From Frankia sp. QA3 (GTDB lineage: Bacteria; Actinomycetota; Actinomycetes; Frankiales; Frankiaceae): DNA of 64,000 nucleotides. A program made the translations under genes and the position numbers. Location of the stretch: assembly GCF_000262465.1 (NCBI RefSeq), contig NZ_CM001489.1:3281773-3345772 (forward strand), written 5' to 3'. Below the pieces are notes generated by a model that made no database searches, had not been told where the DNA came from, and worked only from the letters and a program-made list of their open reading frames with translations. Below are positions 1-7,589 of the stretch, piece after piece; the stretch's first letter is position 1; each line of letters opens with the position of its first letter.

Positions 1-838
1 GCGCGGCGACGGACCGCCGCCCGGCTGGCTGGGCAAGCCGCACGCCTGCGCCCGGGCCGCCGCCGCCGCGACCGGAACCGTGCTGGTCTTCGTCGACGCC
101 GACGTGACCCTCGCCGCCGACGGGCTGGCCCGCGCCGTCCTGCTGCTGCGCGACAGCGGGCTGGACCTGGTCTCACCGTATCCGCGCCAGGTCGCGGCGA
201 GCCCGGCCGAGCGGCTGGTCCAGCCGCTGCTGGCGTGGTCGTGGCTGGCCCTGCTGCCGCTGCGGGCGGCCGAGCGGTCCCCGCGGCCCTCGCTGGCCGC
301 GGCCGGCGGCCAGTTCCTGTGCGTGGACGCGGCGGCGTACCGCCGGGCCGGGGGGCACGCCGCGGTCCGCGACCAGATCCTCGAGGACATCGCCCTGCTG
401 CGGGCGGTGAAGCGGTCCGGGGGGCGCGGGGTGGTCGTCGACGGCACCGCCCTGGCGACGAACCGGATGTACTCCGGCTGGGCGGAGCTGCGCGACGGCT
501 ACGCCAAGTCGCTGGCCGCCGCCGGCGGCCGCCCGCCGGCCAGCGCCGCGCAGGTCGGCCTGCTGTGGTGGCTGTTCGTCCTGCCGGCCGCCGCGGCGGC
601 GCGCGGCTCCCGCGCGGGGCTGGCCGGTTACCTCGCCGGGGTCGCCGGCCGGGTGGTCGCCGCCCGCCGCACCGGCGGGCGGAGCTGGCCGGACGCCGCC
701 GCCCACCCGGTTTCGGTCGGCCTGCTGGGATATCTGACCGCGCTGTCCTGGTGGCGGCGGCGGCGCGGCACCGCGACCTGGAAGGGCCGGCCGGTCACGG
801 CGCCCCCGCCGCGGCGCGGCCCGCCAGCCGGCTCGTAG
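1..838 (+). CDS. Glycosyltransferase family 2, 5'-truncated by the window edge (probable carotenoid glycosyltransferase)
   Basis: The reading frame is open from base 2, so the true start lies before the window; about 278 C-terminal residues are visible. A DAD motif (DxD-type, nucleotide-sugar/metal binding) lies near visible residue 32 in a hydrophobic strand. A GGQFLCVDAAAYRRAGG segment and a following LEDIAL acidic motif fit a GT-A fold family 2 enzyme, and the C-terminal part has hydrophobic stretches that could be membrane segments. The next gene, 10 bases downstream, is a phytoene-desaturase-family oxidase, so sugar transfer to a carotenoid or related isoprenoid is the likely job. That substrate is inferred from context only. 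The TAG stop codon is also the start of a TAGAGT promoter-like hexamer for the next gene. Confidence 0.8.
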   Translation, partial: RGDGPPPGWLGKPHACARAAAAATGTVLVFVDADVTLAADGLARAVLLLRDSGLDLVSPYPRQVAASPAERLVQPLLAWSWLALLPLRAAERSPRPSLAAAGGQFLCVDAAAYRRAGGHAAVRDQILEDIALLRAVKRSGGRGVVVDGTALATNRMYSGWAELRDGYAKSLAAAGGRPPASAAQVGLLWWLFVLPAAAAARGSRAGLAGYLAGVAGRVVAARRTGGRSWPDAAAHPVSVGLLGYLTALSWWRRRRGTATWKGRPVTAPPPRRGPPAGS

Positions 839-841
839 AGT
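836..841 (+). promoter_or_regulatory. -10 element TAGAGT overlapping the upstream stop codon
   Basis: TAGAGT fits the actinobacterial TANNNT -10 consensus and sits 7 bases before the GTG at 849, the geometry expected for a leaderless mRNA. Its first three bases are the TAG stop of the glycosyltransferase. No ribosome binding site precedes the GTG. No convincing -35 was identified. Confidence 0.45.
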
Positions 842-848
842 CGACGCC

Positions 849-2357
849 GTGGCCCGGGTGGTGGTGATCGGCGCCGGGGTGGGCGGGCTGGCCGCCGCGG
901 CCCGCCTCGCCGCGGCCGGGCATGACGTCACCGTCTGTGAGCAGTCGTCGCGAATCGGTGGAAAACTCGGCTGGTACGAACGGGACGGCTACGGCTTCGA
1001 CACCGGGCCGTCCCTGCTGACCATGCCAGGCGTCTTCGAGGACCTGTTCGCCGCGACCGGCGGGCCGCTGCGCGCCGAGCTGGACCTTCGCCGCCTCGAC
1101 CCCATCGCCTCCTACCGGTTCGCCGACGGCACCACCCTGGCCGCGCACGCGGACGACGACGCCTTCGCCGCCGAACTCGACGAGCGCCTCGGCGGCGGCG
1201 CCGGCGGCGACTGGCGGCGCCTGGCCGCCCGGGCGGCGCGGGTGTTCGACGCCGCCGAGGGACCGTTCCTGTCCAGCCCGGTACGCGCCGGGGGGCTCGC
1301 CCGGCTGGCCTGGGCCTCGCCCGGGGACGTCGCGGCGGTCGCCCCCGGCCGCAGCCTGCGCGGGCTCGGCCGCAGCTACCTGCGCGACCCACGCCTGCGG
1401 ATGCTGCTCGACCGCTACGCGACCTACTCCGGTTCGGACCCCCGGCGCGCCCCGGCCGCCCTGGTGTCGGTGGTGCACGCCGAGCGCCGCTTCGGCGGGT
1501 GGTATGTGCCGGGCGGGCTGCGCCGGCTCGGCGAGGCGATCGCGCGGCGGGCCGAGGACCGCGGGGCCCGGATCCTGCTCGACACCCGGGTGCTGAGGGT
1601 GACCCGCACCCCCGGCGGCCGGGTCGACGGGGTGCGCCTCGCCGACGGCATCCTGCTGCCCGCCGACGTCGTCGTCGCGAACATCGACGCGGCAGCGCTC
1701 TACGGCCGGCTGGTGGACGACCGGGCCGGGCGGCGCCATGTCCGGCGGGCCACCCCGTCGATGTCCGGGTTCGTGCTGCTGCTGGCCCTGTCCGGGAGCA
1801 CGCCGGCGCTGGGCCACCACACGGTCACCTTCCCGGCGGACTACGACGGCGAGTTCGACGCGGTGTTCGCCGGCCGCCTCGCCGACGACCCGGCGGTCTA
1901 CATCGCCGCACCGGCGGACCCGGCCTGCGCGCCGCCGGACGGGGAGGCGTGGTTCGTCCTCGTCAACGCCGCCGCGCACGTCCCGCACACGGCCGACGCA
2001 GCACCCCGGACGCAGCGGAGGGGGGTGCGCGGGCTGGACTGGGACCAGCCGGGCCTGGCCGACGGGTACGCCCGGCGCATCCTGGACCTTCTCGCCGCCC
2101 GCGGGCTCGACGTGCGGTCTCGGCTGCGATGGTACGAGACGATCACCCCGGCGGACCTGGAGCGGCGCACCGGCGCGGTGGGTGGGTCGATCTACGGCGG
2201 GTCGTCGAACGGGGCCCGGGCGGCGTTCCTGCGCCCACCGAACGCCGCCCGGGTGCCGGGCCTGTTCCTCGTCGGCGGGTCCACCCACCCCGGCGGCGGC
2301 CTGCCGCTGGTCGTGTTGTCCGCCGGCATCGTCGCCGGGCTCGTCGGGCCGGCCTGA
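849..2357 (+). CDS. Phytoene desaturase-family FAD-dependent oxidoreductase (CrtI/CrtN/CrtD-like)
   Basis: A 502-residue protein with an N-terminal dinucleotide-binding motif (IGAGVGGLAAAARL, residues about 7-20), the family FDTGPSLLTMP block near residue 50 and the C-terminal signature VGGSTHPGGGLPLV. Members desaturate, isomerise or oxidise polyene chains using FAD at the membrane. The GTG start is chosen because the Rossmann motif follows directly and a -10 element lies 7 bases upstream. It is clearly different from the second family member at 7590. One of the two is probably the true phytoene desaturase; this one, paired with a glycosyltransferase, may act later (terminal oxidation or a CrtD-like step). 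Family is secure; the exact reaction is not. Confidence 0.85.
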   Translation: MARVVVIGAGVGGLAAAARLAAAGHDVTVCEQSSRIGGKLGWYERDGYGFDTGPSLLTMPGVFEDLFAATGGPLRAELDLRRLDPIASYRFADGTTLAAHADDDAFAAELDERLGGGAGGDWRRLAARAARVFDAAEGPFLSSPVRAGGLARLAWASPGDVAAVAPGRSLRGLGRSYLRDPRLRMLLDRYATYSGSDPRRAPAALVSVVHAERRFGGWYVPGGLRRLGEAIARRAEDRGARILLDTRVLRVTRTPGGRVDGVRLADGILLPADVVVANIDAAALYGRLVDDRAGRRHVRRATPSMSGFVLLLALSGSTPALGHHTVTFPADYDGEFDAVFAGRLADDPAVYIAAPADPACAPPDGEAWFVLVNAAAHVPHTADAAPRTQRRGVRGLDWDQPGLADGYARRILDLLAARGLDVRSRLRWYETITPADLERRTGAVGGSIYGGSSNGARAAFLRPPNAARVPGLFLVGGSTHPGGGLPLVVLSAGIVAGLVGPA

Positions 2358-2385
2358 CCGGTCCGACGAGCCTGGCGACCGCGGC

Positions 2386-2801
2386 CTACAGCCCGGCGCG
2401 GACCAGCGTCACCGCGGTGACCCCGGAGACGTACCGCCCCGCCCTCGGTGTCGTCGGGGGCGGTCAGCCGGGGCCCCTCGCCCGCCAGCGACACGCCGTC
2501 CTGGGTGACGGCGAGCAGCACCTCGGAGCCGGCGAAGCCGGGGTCGATCTCGCCCACGAGACGACCGACTCGTAGCCGTCGCTGGCGTGGACGACAGCGG
2601 CGTAGCGCAGCGCGTCGTTCTTCACGTCGCTACGGAACGTCGGCTGGGCCGCCTGCAGGACGTCGTAGAGCGTGGGGCCGGTGTAGGTGGGTCTGCGGCT
2701 CGCCAGGTCGGCAGCAGGCTGACGACGAGGATCGCGGCCAGGGCCAGAACCATCGCGCAGACGCGCGGACGGGACATTCTGCGGGCGAGGTACGACACCA
2801 T
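2386..2801 (-). pseudogene. Fossil of a membrane-anchored molybdopterin-oxidoreductase-like domain protein (three frameshifts)
   Basis: Three minus-strand frames join into one sensible protein. It starts at ATG 2801 (or 2777) with a basic N-terminus and a hydrophobic segment (VCAMVLALAAILVVSLL). After a shift near 2695-2705 it reads PTYTGPTLYDVLQAAQPTF and then ALRYAAVVHASDGYESVVSW. A missing G near 2555 shifts it to GEIDPGFAGSEVLLAVTQDG, and an extra G near 2437 shifts it again to GRYVSGVTAVTLVRAGL before TAG. The SDGY..VVSWGEIDP and GGRYVSGV patterns resemble small exported proteins with a molybdopterin-oxidoreductase-like fold; I assign this from memory of the family. The two later shifts cancel each other. 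Sequencing error would be an alternative, but three independent events favour decay. Confidence 0.55.
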
Positions 2802-3571
2802 TTCCCGAATCTTTTGCGGGTGCGGGAGTTCGCCGGTCACGCGGCCGCGGCCCACGGCCGATCGGCGACTGTGCGGATGGCCAGATCGTAGCAACGAATC
2901 CGCAGATCCGGGAGTATCCCCGAAGAGAAATCCGCGAATGCGGATCTTCTAGCCAGTTTCTCCACGCTCCCGCCTGAGGCGTTCCAGCCCTGGTCGGCCG
3001 CGCGCGGGACGACGGCCACCACCGGTAGAGACAAAGAAACAACCAGCGGTCAACCGCGACCATCAAAATCTTCCGAACCACGCTGATCGCTCGGCAATCA
3101 AAACTGTCCGTATACGGAACAAATCTCCCGCATACGGCCTGCTCCCGCGGGGCGGCGGGGGTCAGCGGGGGCAGCACGGCGTCTCGGGCGGTGGACACGA
3201 TGACGCGAGGGCGGCAGGAGTGCGATGACCGTGGTGCGTTGATGGCGTGGGTCGGGTCCGGGCGGGGATCAACACGGACCGGAATCCGCCCGGACGCGTG
3301 GCGCGGTTCCGCGCTCGCCACGCCGATGCCCTCCGAGGTTCGGTGCGCCACCCACCGGCCGCCGCAACCTTCTGTTGCCAGTCGCGCTCACAGCGTCGTG
3401 CCGAGGCTTCGTTGCGGTTCAAGGCGGCAAAACCGTGCGTAGACCTCGGCACGATCTGGCCGCCATCCGGCCGGAAGCCGGGCTGGCGGGCAAGCGGGCG
3501 GCAACAGCCGGGGCCGCACCAGGGTCAGCTAGCGACTACCCAGAGCTAATGAACAATTCGGAATCATTCGG
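2802..3571. other. Gene-free 770-bp intergenic region, partly lower in GC, with palindromes
   Basis: No frame here shows recognisable protein features. The part around 3030-3130 is visibly richer in A and T than its surroundings. It contains a perfect 12-bp palindrome TCCGTATACGGA at 3107-3118, followed by a related CGCATACGG half-copy, and a small hairpin ATCCGC-GAAT-GCGGAT near 2931-2946. These could be regulator sites or remnants of an inserted element. No gene starts close to the palindrome: the nearest starts are the fossil at 2801 and nothing on the right side. Confidence 0.5.
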
Positions 3572-4270
3572 TTAGTCACGAGGCGGAGGCGCACCCGACA
3601 GCGCGGCACGCAGCGTCACCAGAAGCTGGCCGAGGCCGACCACGCAGACCGCGAGCGTCGCGCCCGCTGTCACGGTCCCGGCGAAGCCGGCCAGGTCGGG
3701 GACGATGCCGGCGCCCGCCAGCCCGAACGCGGCGACGATGAGCCGGGTCGGCCGCTCGCCGACCGTCACCACGCCGATCTCCCCGAAGCCGGCGTTGCCG
3801 GCCCGCGCCCGGGTGTACTCCAGCAGCCCGAGCGCGCACCCCGCGGCGACGAGCAGACCGCCCGGCGCGCCGACGTACCACAGGGCGACCAGGTACAGCA
3901 GGTCGCCGCAGCGGTCCGCGACCGAGTCCAGCACGTAGCCCCAGGCGCTCACCCGGTCGGTCAGCACCGCCACGGCTCCGTCGAGGCTGTCGGCCACGCC
4001 CCCGAGGACCATCACCACCACCGCCAGCAGCGGCCAGTGGCCCCCCGCCGCGGCGGCCGGCAGCGCGAGCGCGGTGACCGCCACACCCGCCATGGTCACC
4101 GCCGACGGCGGCACCCGGCGGGCGGCCAGCGGGCTCGCGACCCGGTGGACCAGCGTCAGCCAGGCGCGCACCAACCACAGTCCGCCCAGCGGGTCGTAGC
4201 CGCCGTGCAGGGCCGACCAGCGCGCAAGATAGGTGTCGCGATCGGGTACCGGGGTGCGCACACCGTCCAT
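3572..4270 (-). CDS. CDP-alcohol phosphatidyltransferase family membrane protein
   Basis: A 232-residue polytopic membrane protein carrying the family catalytic pattern D-x2-D-G-x2-A-R-x8-G-x3-D-x3-D in the form DSLDGAVAVLTDR...GYVLDSVADR (about residues 93-119). All four aspartates and both glycines are present, but the usual arginine after the alanine is valine. Family enzymes transfer a phospho-alcohol from a CDP-activated donor to a second alcohol in the membrane. A standard PgsA is encoded at 38248-38961 in this window, so this is a second, divergent member. The substrate is unknown. The ATG start lies inside the first unit of a 17-bp tandem repeat that fills the divergent intergenic region. 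Confidence 0.8.
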   Translation of the reverse strand: MDGVRTPVPDRDTYLARWSALHGGYDPLGGLWLVRAWLTLVHRVASPLAARRVPPSAVTMAGVAVTALALPAAAAGGHWPLLAVVVMVLGGVADSLDGAVAVLTDRVSAWGYVLDSVADRCGDLLYLVALWYVGAPGGLLVAAGCALGLLEYTRARAGNAGFGEIGVVTVGERPTRLIVAAFGLAGAGIVPDLAGFAGTVTAGATLAVCVVGLGQLLVTLRAALSGAPPPRD

Positions 4271-4335
4271 CGTGCCCGGGACGTCATCGTGCCCGGGACG
4301 TCATCGTGCCCGGGACGTCATCGTGCCCGGGACAT
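4268..4335. repeat. Four tandem copies of a 17-bp unit (CATCGTGCCCGGGACGT)
   Basis: Units lie at 4268-4284, 4285-4301, 4302-4318 and 4319-4335; only the last base or so of the fourth unit differs. Each unit contains the palindromes CCCGGG and GACGTC. The first unit includes the start codon of the minus-strand CDP-alcohol transferase, and the last abuts a TAGAGT -10-like hexamer for the plus-strand gene. The array could be a set of helically phased operators or a slippage product. Confidence 0.85.
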
Positions 4336-4340
4336 AGAGT
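4335..4340 (+). promoter_or_regulatory. -10-like hexamer TAGAGT for the small gene at 4398
   Basis: TAGAGT matches TANNNT and directly follows the 17-bp repeat array, which would occupy the -35 region. Transcription would start near 4347, leaving a 50-base leader with GGAG ahead of the GTG at 4398. Confidence 0.35.
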
Positions 4341-4397
4341 CGCGTCGTCTTGCATGCGGCCGCGCCGCGGCGGCGACCCGGACGGGGCTGGAGTGTT

Positions 4398-4646
4398 GTG
4401 ACCGAGCAGGCAAGCGGTGTGGTGGAGAGCCTCGACGACCTCGACCCGCGGGTGGTCTTCGCCCCCCATCGCCACCAGGTGATCCTGGCGGTGCGGATCA
4501 CCCCGGTCTTCAACACCCTCGACCTCGGCCTCGTGGCGGCGGTGATCGACACCGCCAACCAGGCCGGTTTCGCGCTGGCGCGCGAGCAGACCTTCCGCGA
4601 CGAATGGCTGCTGTGCGTGTTCGACGCCTACGACGATCATGAGTAG
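4398..4646 (+). CDS. Conserved-looking small protein of unknown function (82 aa)
   Basis: An 82-residue soluble, acidic protein (DLDPRVVFAPHRHQVILAV near the N-terminus, ending in DAYDDHE) without signal peptide or membrane segment. GTG at 4398 is chosen because GGAG lies just upstream and an upstream TTG at 4350 would only add Arg/Ala-rich residues. The alternating hydrophobic pattern and balanced composition look like a real folded protein. It is encoded between the CDP-alcohol transferase (divergent) and metF (convergent). I do not recognise a family, and no function is proposed. Confidence 0.6.
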   Translation: MTEQASGVVESLDDLDPRVVFAPHRHQVILAVRITPVFNTLDLGLVAAVIDTANQAGFALAREQTFRDEWLLCVFDAYDDHE

Positions 4647-4698
4647 GGCAGCCAGGACGCCGGGCGGCACCGGCGGGGACGAGACCCCCGCCGCCCGC

Positions 4699-5595
4699 CT
4701 ACCGGACCGCCTCGAAGATCTCCCGCGTGGCGCTGGACCGGTTGAGGGTGATGAAGTGCAGGCCGGGCGCCCCACCGTCGAGCAAGCGGCGGGACAGCTC
4801 CGTCGCCACCTCGAGGCCGACCGCCCGCACCGCCGCCGGGTCGTCCGCGACGGCCTGCAGGCGGGCGGCCAGCGCGGGCGGGAAGGCGGCACCGGAAAGC
4901 TGCGCCATCCGGACGATCTGCGCCACGTTCGTCACCGGCATGATCCCGGGAATGATCGGCTTGTCGCAGCCCAGCGCGCGCACCCGGTCGACGAGGCGGA
5001 AGTAGTCGTCGGCACCGAAGAAGAACTGGGTGATGGCGTAGTCGGCGCCGGCGTCGAACTTGCCTACCAGGTACCGAGCGTCGGTGTCGAAGTCGGGCGA
5101 GCGGGGGTGCTTGTCCGGGAAGGCCGCCACCCCGACGCAGAAGTCCCCCACCGACTTCACCAGCCGCACGAGCTCGTCGGCGTGCTTCAGCCCCTGCGGG
5201 TGGGGCGTCCAGGTGCCCTGCGGGTCGCCGGGCGGGTCGCCGCGCAGCGCGATCACGTTGCGCACCCCCGCGCCCGCGTAGTTGCCGATCACCTGACGCA
5301 GCTCGGCGACGGAGTGGTTGACCGCGGTGAGGTGGGCGATCGGGGTGAGGGTGGTGTCGGTGGCGATCCGCTCGGTCACCCGGATCGTGCCCTCGCGGGT
5401 CGAGCCGCCCGCGCCGTAGGTCACCGAGACGAAGGAGGGGCGCAGCGCCTCGATCCGTCGCAGGGCGGTCCACAGGTGACGCTCGCCCTCGGGGGTGCGG
5501 GGCGGGAAGAACTCGAAGGAGAACGAGGGACGCCCGGAGGCGAGGAACTCACCCATCGTCGCCGGTTTCGCGCTCACACTCCGGACCGCCGTCAT
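4699..5595 (-). CDS. metF: Methylenetetrahydrofolate reductase
   Basis: A 298-residue TIM-barrel flavoprotein that reduces 5,10-methylene-THF to 5-methyl-THF for methionine synthesis. The N-terminal [13 protein letters not shown] block, [13 protein letters not shown], the nucleotide-binding ALRGDPPGD and the [10 protein letters not shown] motif are all present and in family order. The start ATG at 5595 is preferred over an upstream ATG at 5667, because the extra 24 residues are non-conserved and a TACTCT -10 hexamer lies 6 bases before 5595, implying a leaderless transcript. No riboswitch-like structure was seen upstream. It converges on the small gene ending at 4646. Confidence 0.95.
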   Translation of the reverse strand: MTAVRSVSAKPATMGEFLASGRPSFSFEFFPPRTPEGERHLWTALRRIEALRPSFVSVTYGAGGSTREGTIRVTERIATDTTLTPIAHLTAVNHSVAELRQVIGNYAGAGVRNVIALRGDPPGDPQGTWTPHPQGLKHADELVRLVKSVGDFCVGVAAFPDKHPRSPDFDTDARYLVGKFDAGADYAITQFFFGADDYFRLVDRVRALGCDKPIIPGIMPVTNVAQIVRMAQLSGAAFPPALAARLQAVADDPAAVRAVGLEVATELSRRLLDGGAPGLHFITLNRSSATREIFEAVR

Positions 5596-5601
5596 GCGAC
5601 G

Positions 5602-5607
5602 AGAGTA
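5602..5607 (-). promoter_or_regulatory. -10 element TACTCT of metF
   Basis: The hexamer fits TANNNT and is 6 bases upstream of the metF ATG at 5595, the spacing of a leaderless promoter. Confidence 0.45.
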
Positions 5608-5688
5608 GACCGGCGCGGACCATGCCCGGGGACGTACCCCCGAGCCGGAAACCCCCCTGACCTTCACGTAACAATAACGGACAACATT

Positions 5689-6402
5689 TCAGATGGGCAG
5701 CGGCCCCAACGGCGCGGTGAGGCCGATGCGCACCCGGCCGGCGACGGTGCGGGCCACCACCCGCCGCGCCGCGTCCGTCGTCGGCGTCAGCGCCACGTCG
5801 ACCGCGCTCGGATCGCCCGTCTCAACCTCCACCGCGTACGCGCCGTCGGGGAGCATGACCGTGAGCAGACCCGACTCGGTCTGGGCGTGCACGGCGTCCG
5901 GCGGCTGGCTGAAATGCAGGTTGACGTCCCCGCCCAGGCTGCGGGCGGCGACCGGGCCGGCGCCGAGCTCGCGGCCGGCGATCGTGCCGTCGCGGGTGAC
6001 CAGCGACAGCTCCCCGCGGACCCCCCACAGGGTGATCTCGCCGACGAGCACCTCGGCCCGCACCCGGGTGCCGGGCGGCACGGCCAGCCTGACCCGCACG
6101 TCGCTGCGCCGCCCGTCCACGCGCAGCACCGATCCGGCGGTGGTCACCGCGGGGGTCGAACGGCCGGGCCGGCGCCGCACCGTGAGGTCGACGCGCACGT
6201 CAGCGCGGTCGCGTTCGGCAACCTCGACCCGGCCCGCGGCCACCATGACCTCGACGGCGTCGATACCGTCGACGGTGTGAACCAGCTCGGCGGGTGGCAT
6301 CCGCAACAGCGACAGACCGCCCACCGCGGCGGCCAGCAACACGATGGCGATCACCATGATGACGGTGTCGAACACGGGCACACCGCACGGTACCCCGGTC
6401 AC
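5689..6402 (-). CDS. Single-pass membrane protein with DUF4097-like beta-repeat domain
   Basis: A 237-residue protein. One N-terminal membrane helix (VFDTVIMVIAIVLLAAAVGG) is followed by an outside domain of short beta repeats such as VAAGRVEVAERDRADV and GEITLWGVRGELSLVTRDG. This recalls the DUF4097 adhesin-like solenoid fold. Such proteins are often envelope-linked; no enzymatic residues are visible. The GTG at 6402 is only two bases from the divergent crtE start at 6405. GTGs at 6381 or slightly downstream would leave room for promoters and still keep the membrane helix, so the exact start is uncertain. Function is unknown. Confidence 0.65.
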   Translation of the reverse strand: MTGVPCGVPVFDTVIMVIAIVLLAAAVGGLSLLRMPPAELVHTVDGIDAVEVMVAAGRVEVAERDRADVRVDLTVRRRPGRSTPAVTTAGSVLRVDGRRSDVRVRLAVPPGTRVRAEVLVGEITLWGVRGELSLVTRDGTIAGRELGAGPVAARSLGGDVNLHFSQPPDAVHAQTESGLLTVMLPDGAYAVEVETGDPSAVDVALTPTTDAARRVVARTVAGRVRIGLTAPLGPLPI

Positions 6403-6404
6403 CG

Positions 6405-7561
6405 ATGACCGATGTCCGCCCGCGGGTATCCGCCGTGCTGCGCCGGTTCGCCGACGCCCGGGGGACGACGCTGCGCGACATCGACGCCGATCTCGCCCCG
6501 TTTGTTGGGGTCGCCGAGGATGTGCTGCTCAGCGGGGGCAAGCGGGTGCGGCCCGCGTTCTGCTACTGGGGCTGGCGGGGCGCCGGCGGGCCGGACTGCG
6601 ACGAGATCGTGACGGCCGCCGCATCCCTGGAGGTGCTACACGCCTGTGCGCTGGTGCATGACGACGTGATGGACGGCTCGGATCTGCGTCGCGGCGAGCC
6701 GAGCGCGCACCGCCGCCTGGCCCGGGTGCACCGCCAGGCCCGGCTGGGCGGCGATCCGGACGCCTTCGGCCGCTCGGCGGCGATCCTGCTCGGCGACCTG
6801 TTTCTGACCTGGGCGGACGATCTGCTGATGGCCAGCGGGCTGACTCCCGGCGCGCTGGCGCGGGCCTGGCCGACGTACGCGCGGATGCGCGGCGAGCTCG
6901 TCGCCGGTCAGTACCTCGACCTCGCCAGCCAGACAGGAGCCGGGGCCAGCCAGACAGGAGCCGGGGCCAGCCGGGTGGGGGCCGGGGCCAGCCAGGTGGG
7001 GCCGGGGCCAGCCAGGTGGGGGCCGAGCGGCCGACCGCCGGGCCGCAGCGCGGCCTCGACCCGGCGCGGGTCGCGCGGATCGCCCGGTACAAGACCGCTG
7101 GCTACACGGTGGTCCGACCGTTGCAGCTCGGCGCCCTGCTCGCCGGGACCCGCCCGGGCCTGCTGGAGACCTACGCGGCGTTCGGCCATCCGCTCGGTGA
7201 GGCGTTCCAGCTGCGCGACGACATCCTCGGGGTGTTCGGCGATCCGGCGGTGACCGGCAAGCCCGCCGGGGAGGACCTGCGCGACGGGCGGGCCAACGGG
7301 CTGCTGGCGCTGGCCCTGCGCCACGCGCGGCCGACGGCGGCGGCCCGGCTGCGCGACCTCGTCGGTCCGCCGGCGCGGCCCGGCGCGGTCGAGGAGGCGC
7401 GCGAGCTGATCGCGGCCAGCGGCGCGCCGGCCGCGGCCGAGGAGCGGATCGCCGCACGCACCGCGCAGGCCCTGGCCGTCCTGGAACGCTCCGACCTCGA
7501 CGGCACCACCCGCGGTGCGCTGGTGGAGCTCGCGACCGCGGCCACGGCACGGACACATTGA
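6405..7561 (+). pseudogene. crtE: Polyprenyl (geranylgeranyl-type) diphosphate synthase, crtE-like, interrupted by a 1-nt frameshift
   Basis: The 5' part (6405 to about 7000) encodes a normal N-terminus with the first Asp-rich motif HDDVMDGSD (residues 85-93) and GGKRVRP. The 3' part (about 7000-7561), one frame over, continues with YKTAGYTVVRPLQLG and the second Asp-rich region LRDDILGVFGD. Joined, they make a full-length trans-prenyltransferase that condenses IPP units into the C20 precursor of carotenoids. The break is inside five tandem 21-bp units, where one unit has lost a G. Restoring that base gives one uninterrupted frame. The 28-bp gap to crtI and the shared strand suggest a crtE-crtI unit. 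It may be a true pseudogene, a phase-variable gene or a sequence error. Confidence 0.85.
6924..7027 (+). repeat. Five tandem 21-bp units inside crtE, one shortened to 20 bp
   Basis: Units span 6924-6944, 6945-6965, 6966-6986, 6987-7006 and 7007-7027. A normal unit encodes the heptapeptide ASQTGAG or a variant. The fourth unit has four G (6998-7001) where units three and five have five G, so it is 20 bp and shifts the frame. The repeat falls between the two catalytic Asp-rich regions of the prenyltransferase, in a loop that tolerates insertions. Confidence 0.92.
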
Positions 7562-7589
7562 CCGCGAACGAAAAGGGGGCGGGCGCCGG

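Noticed and set aside
3247..3549. Small plus-strand frame in the 2802-3571 gap
   Set aside because: No ribosome binding site, no balanced composition, no recognisable sequence.
5596..5688. SAM or cobalamin riboswitch upstream of metF
   Set aside because: The start appears leaderless with a -10 element 6 bases away, leaving no room for a leader RNA.
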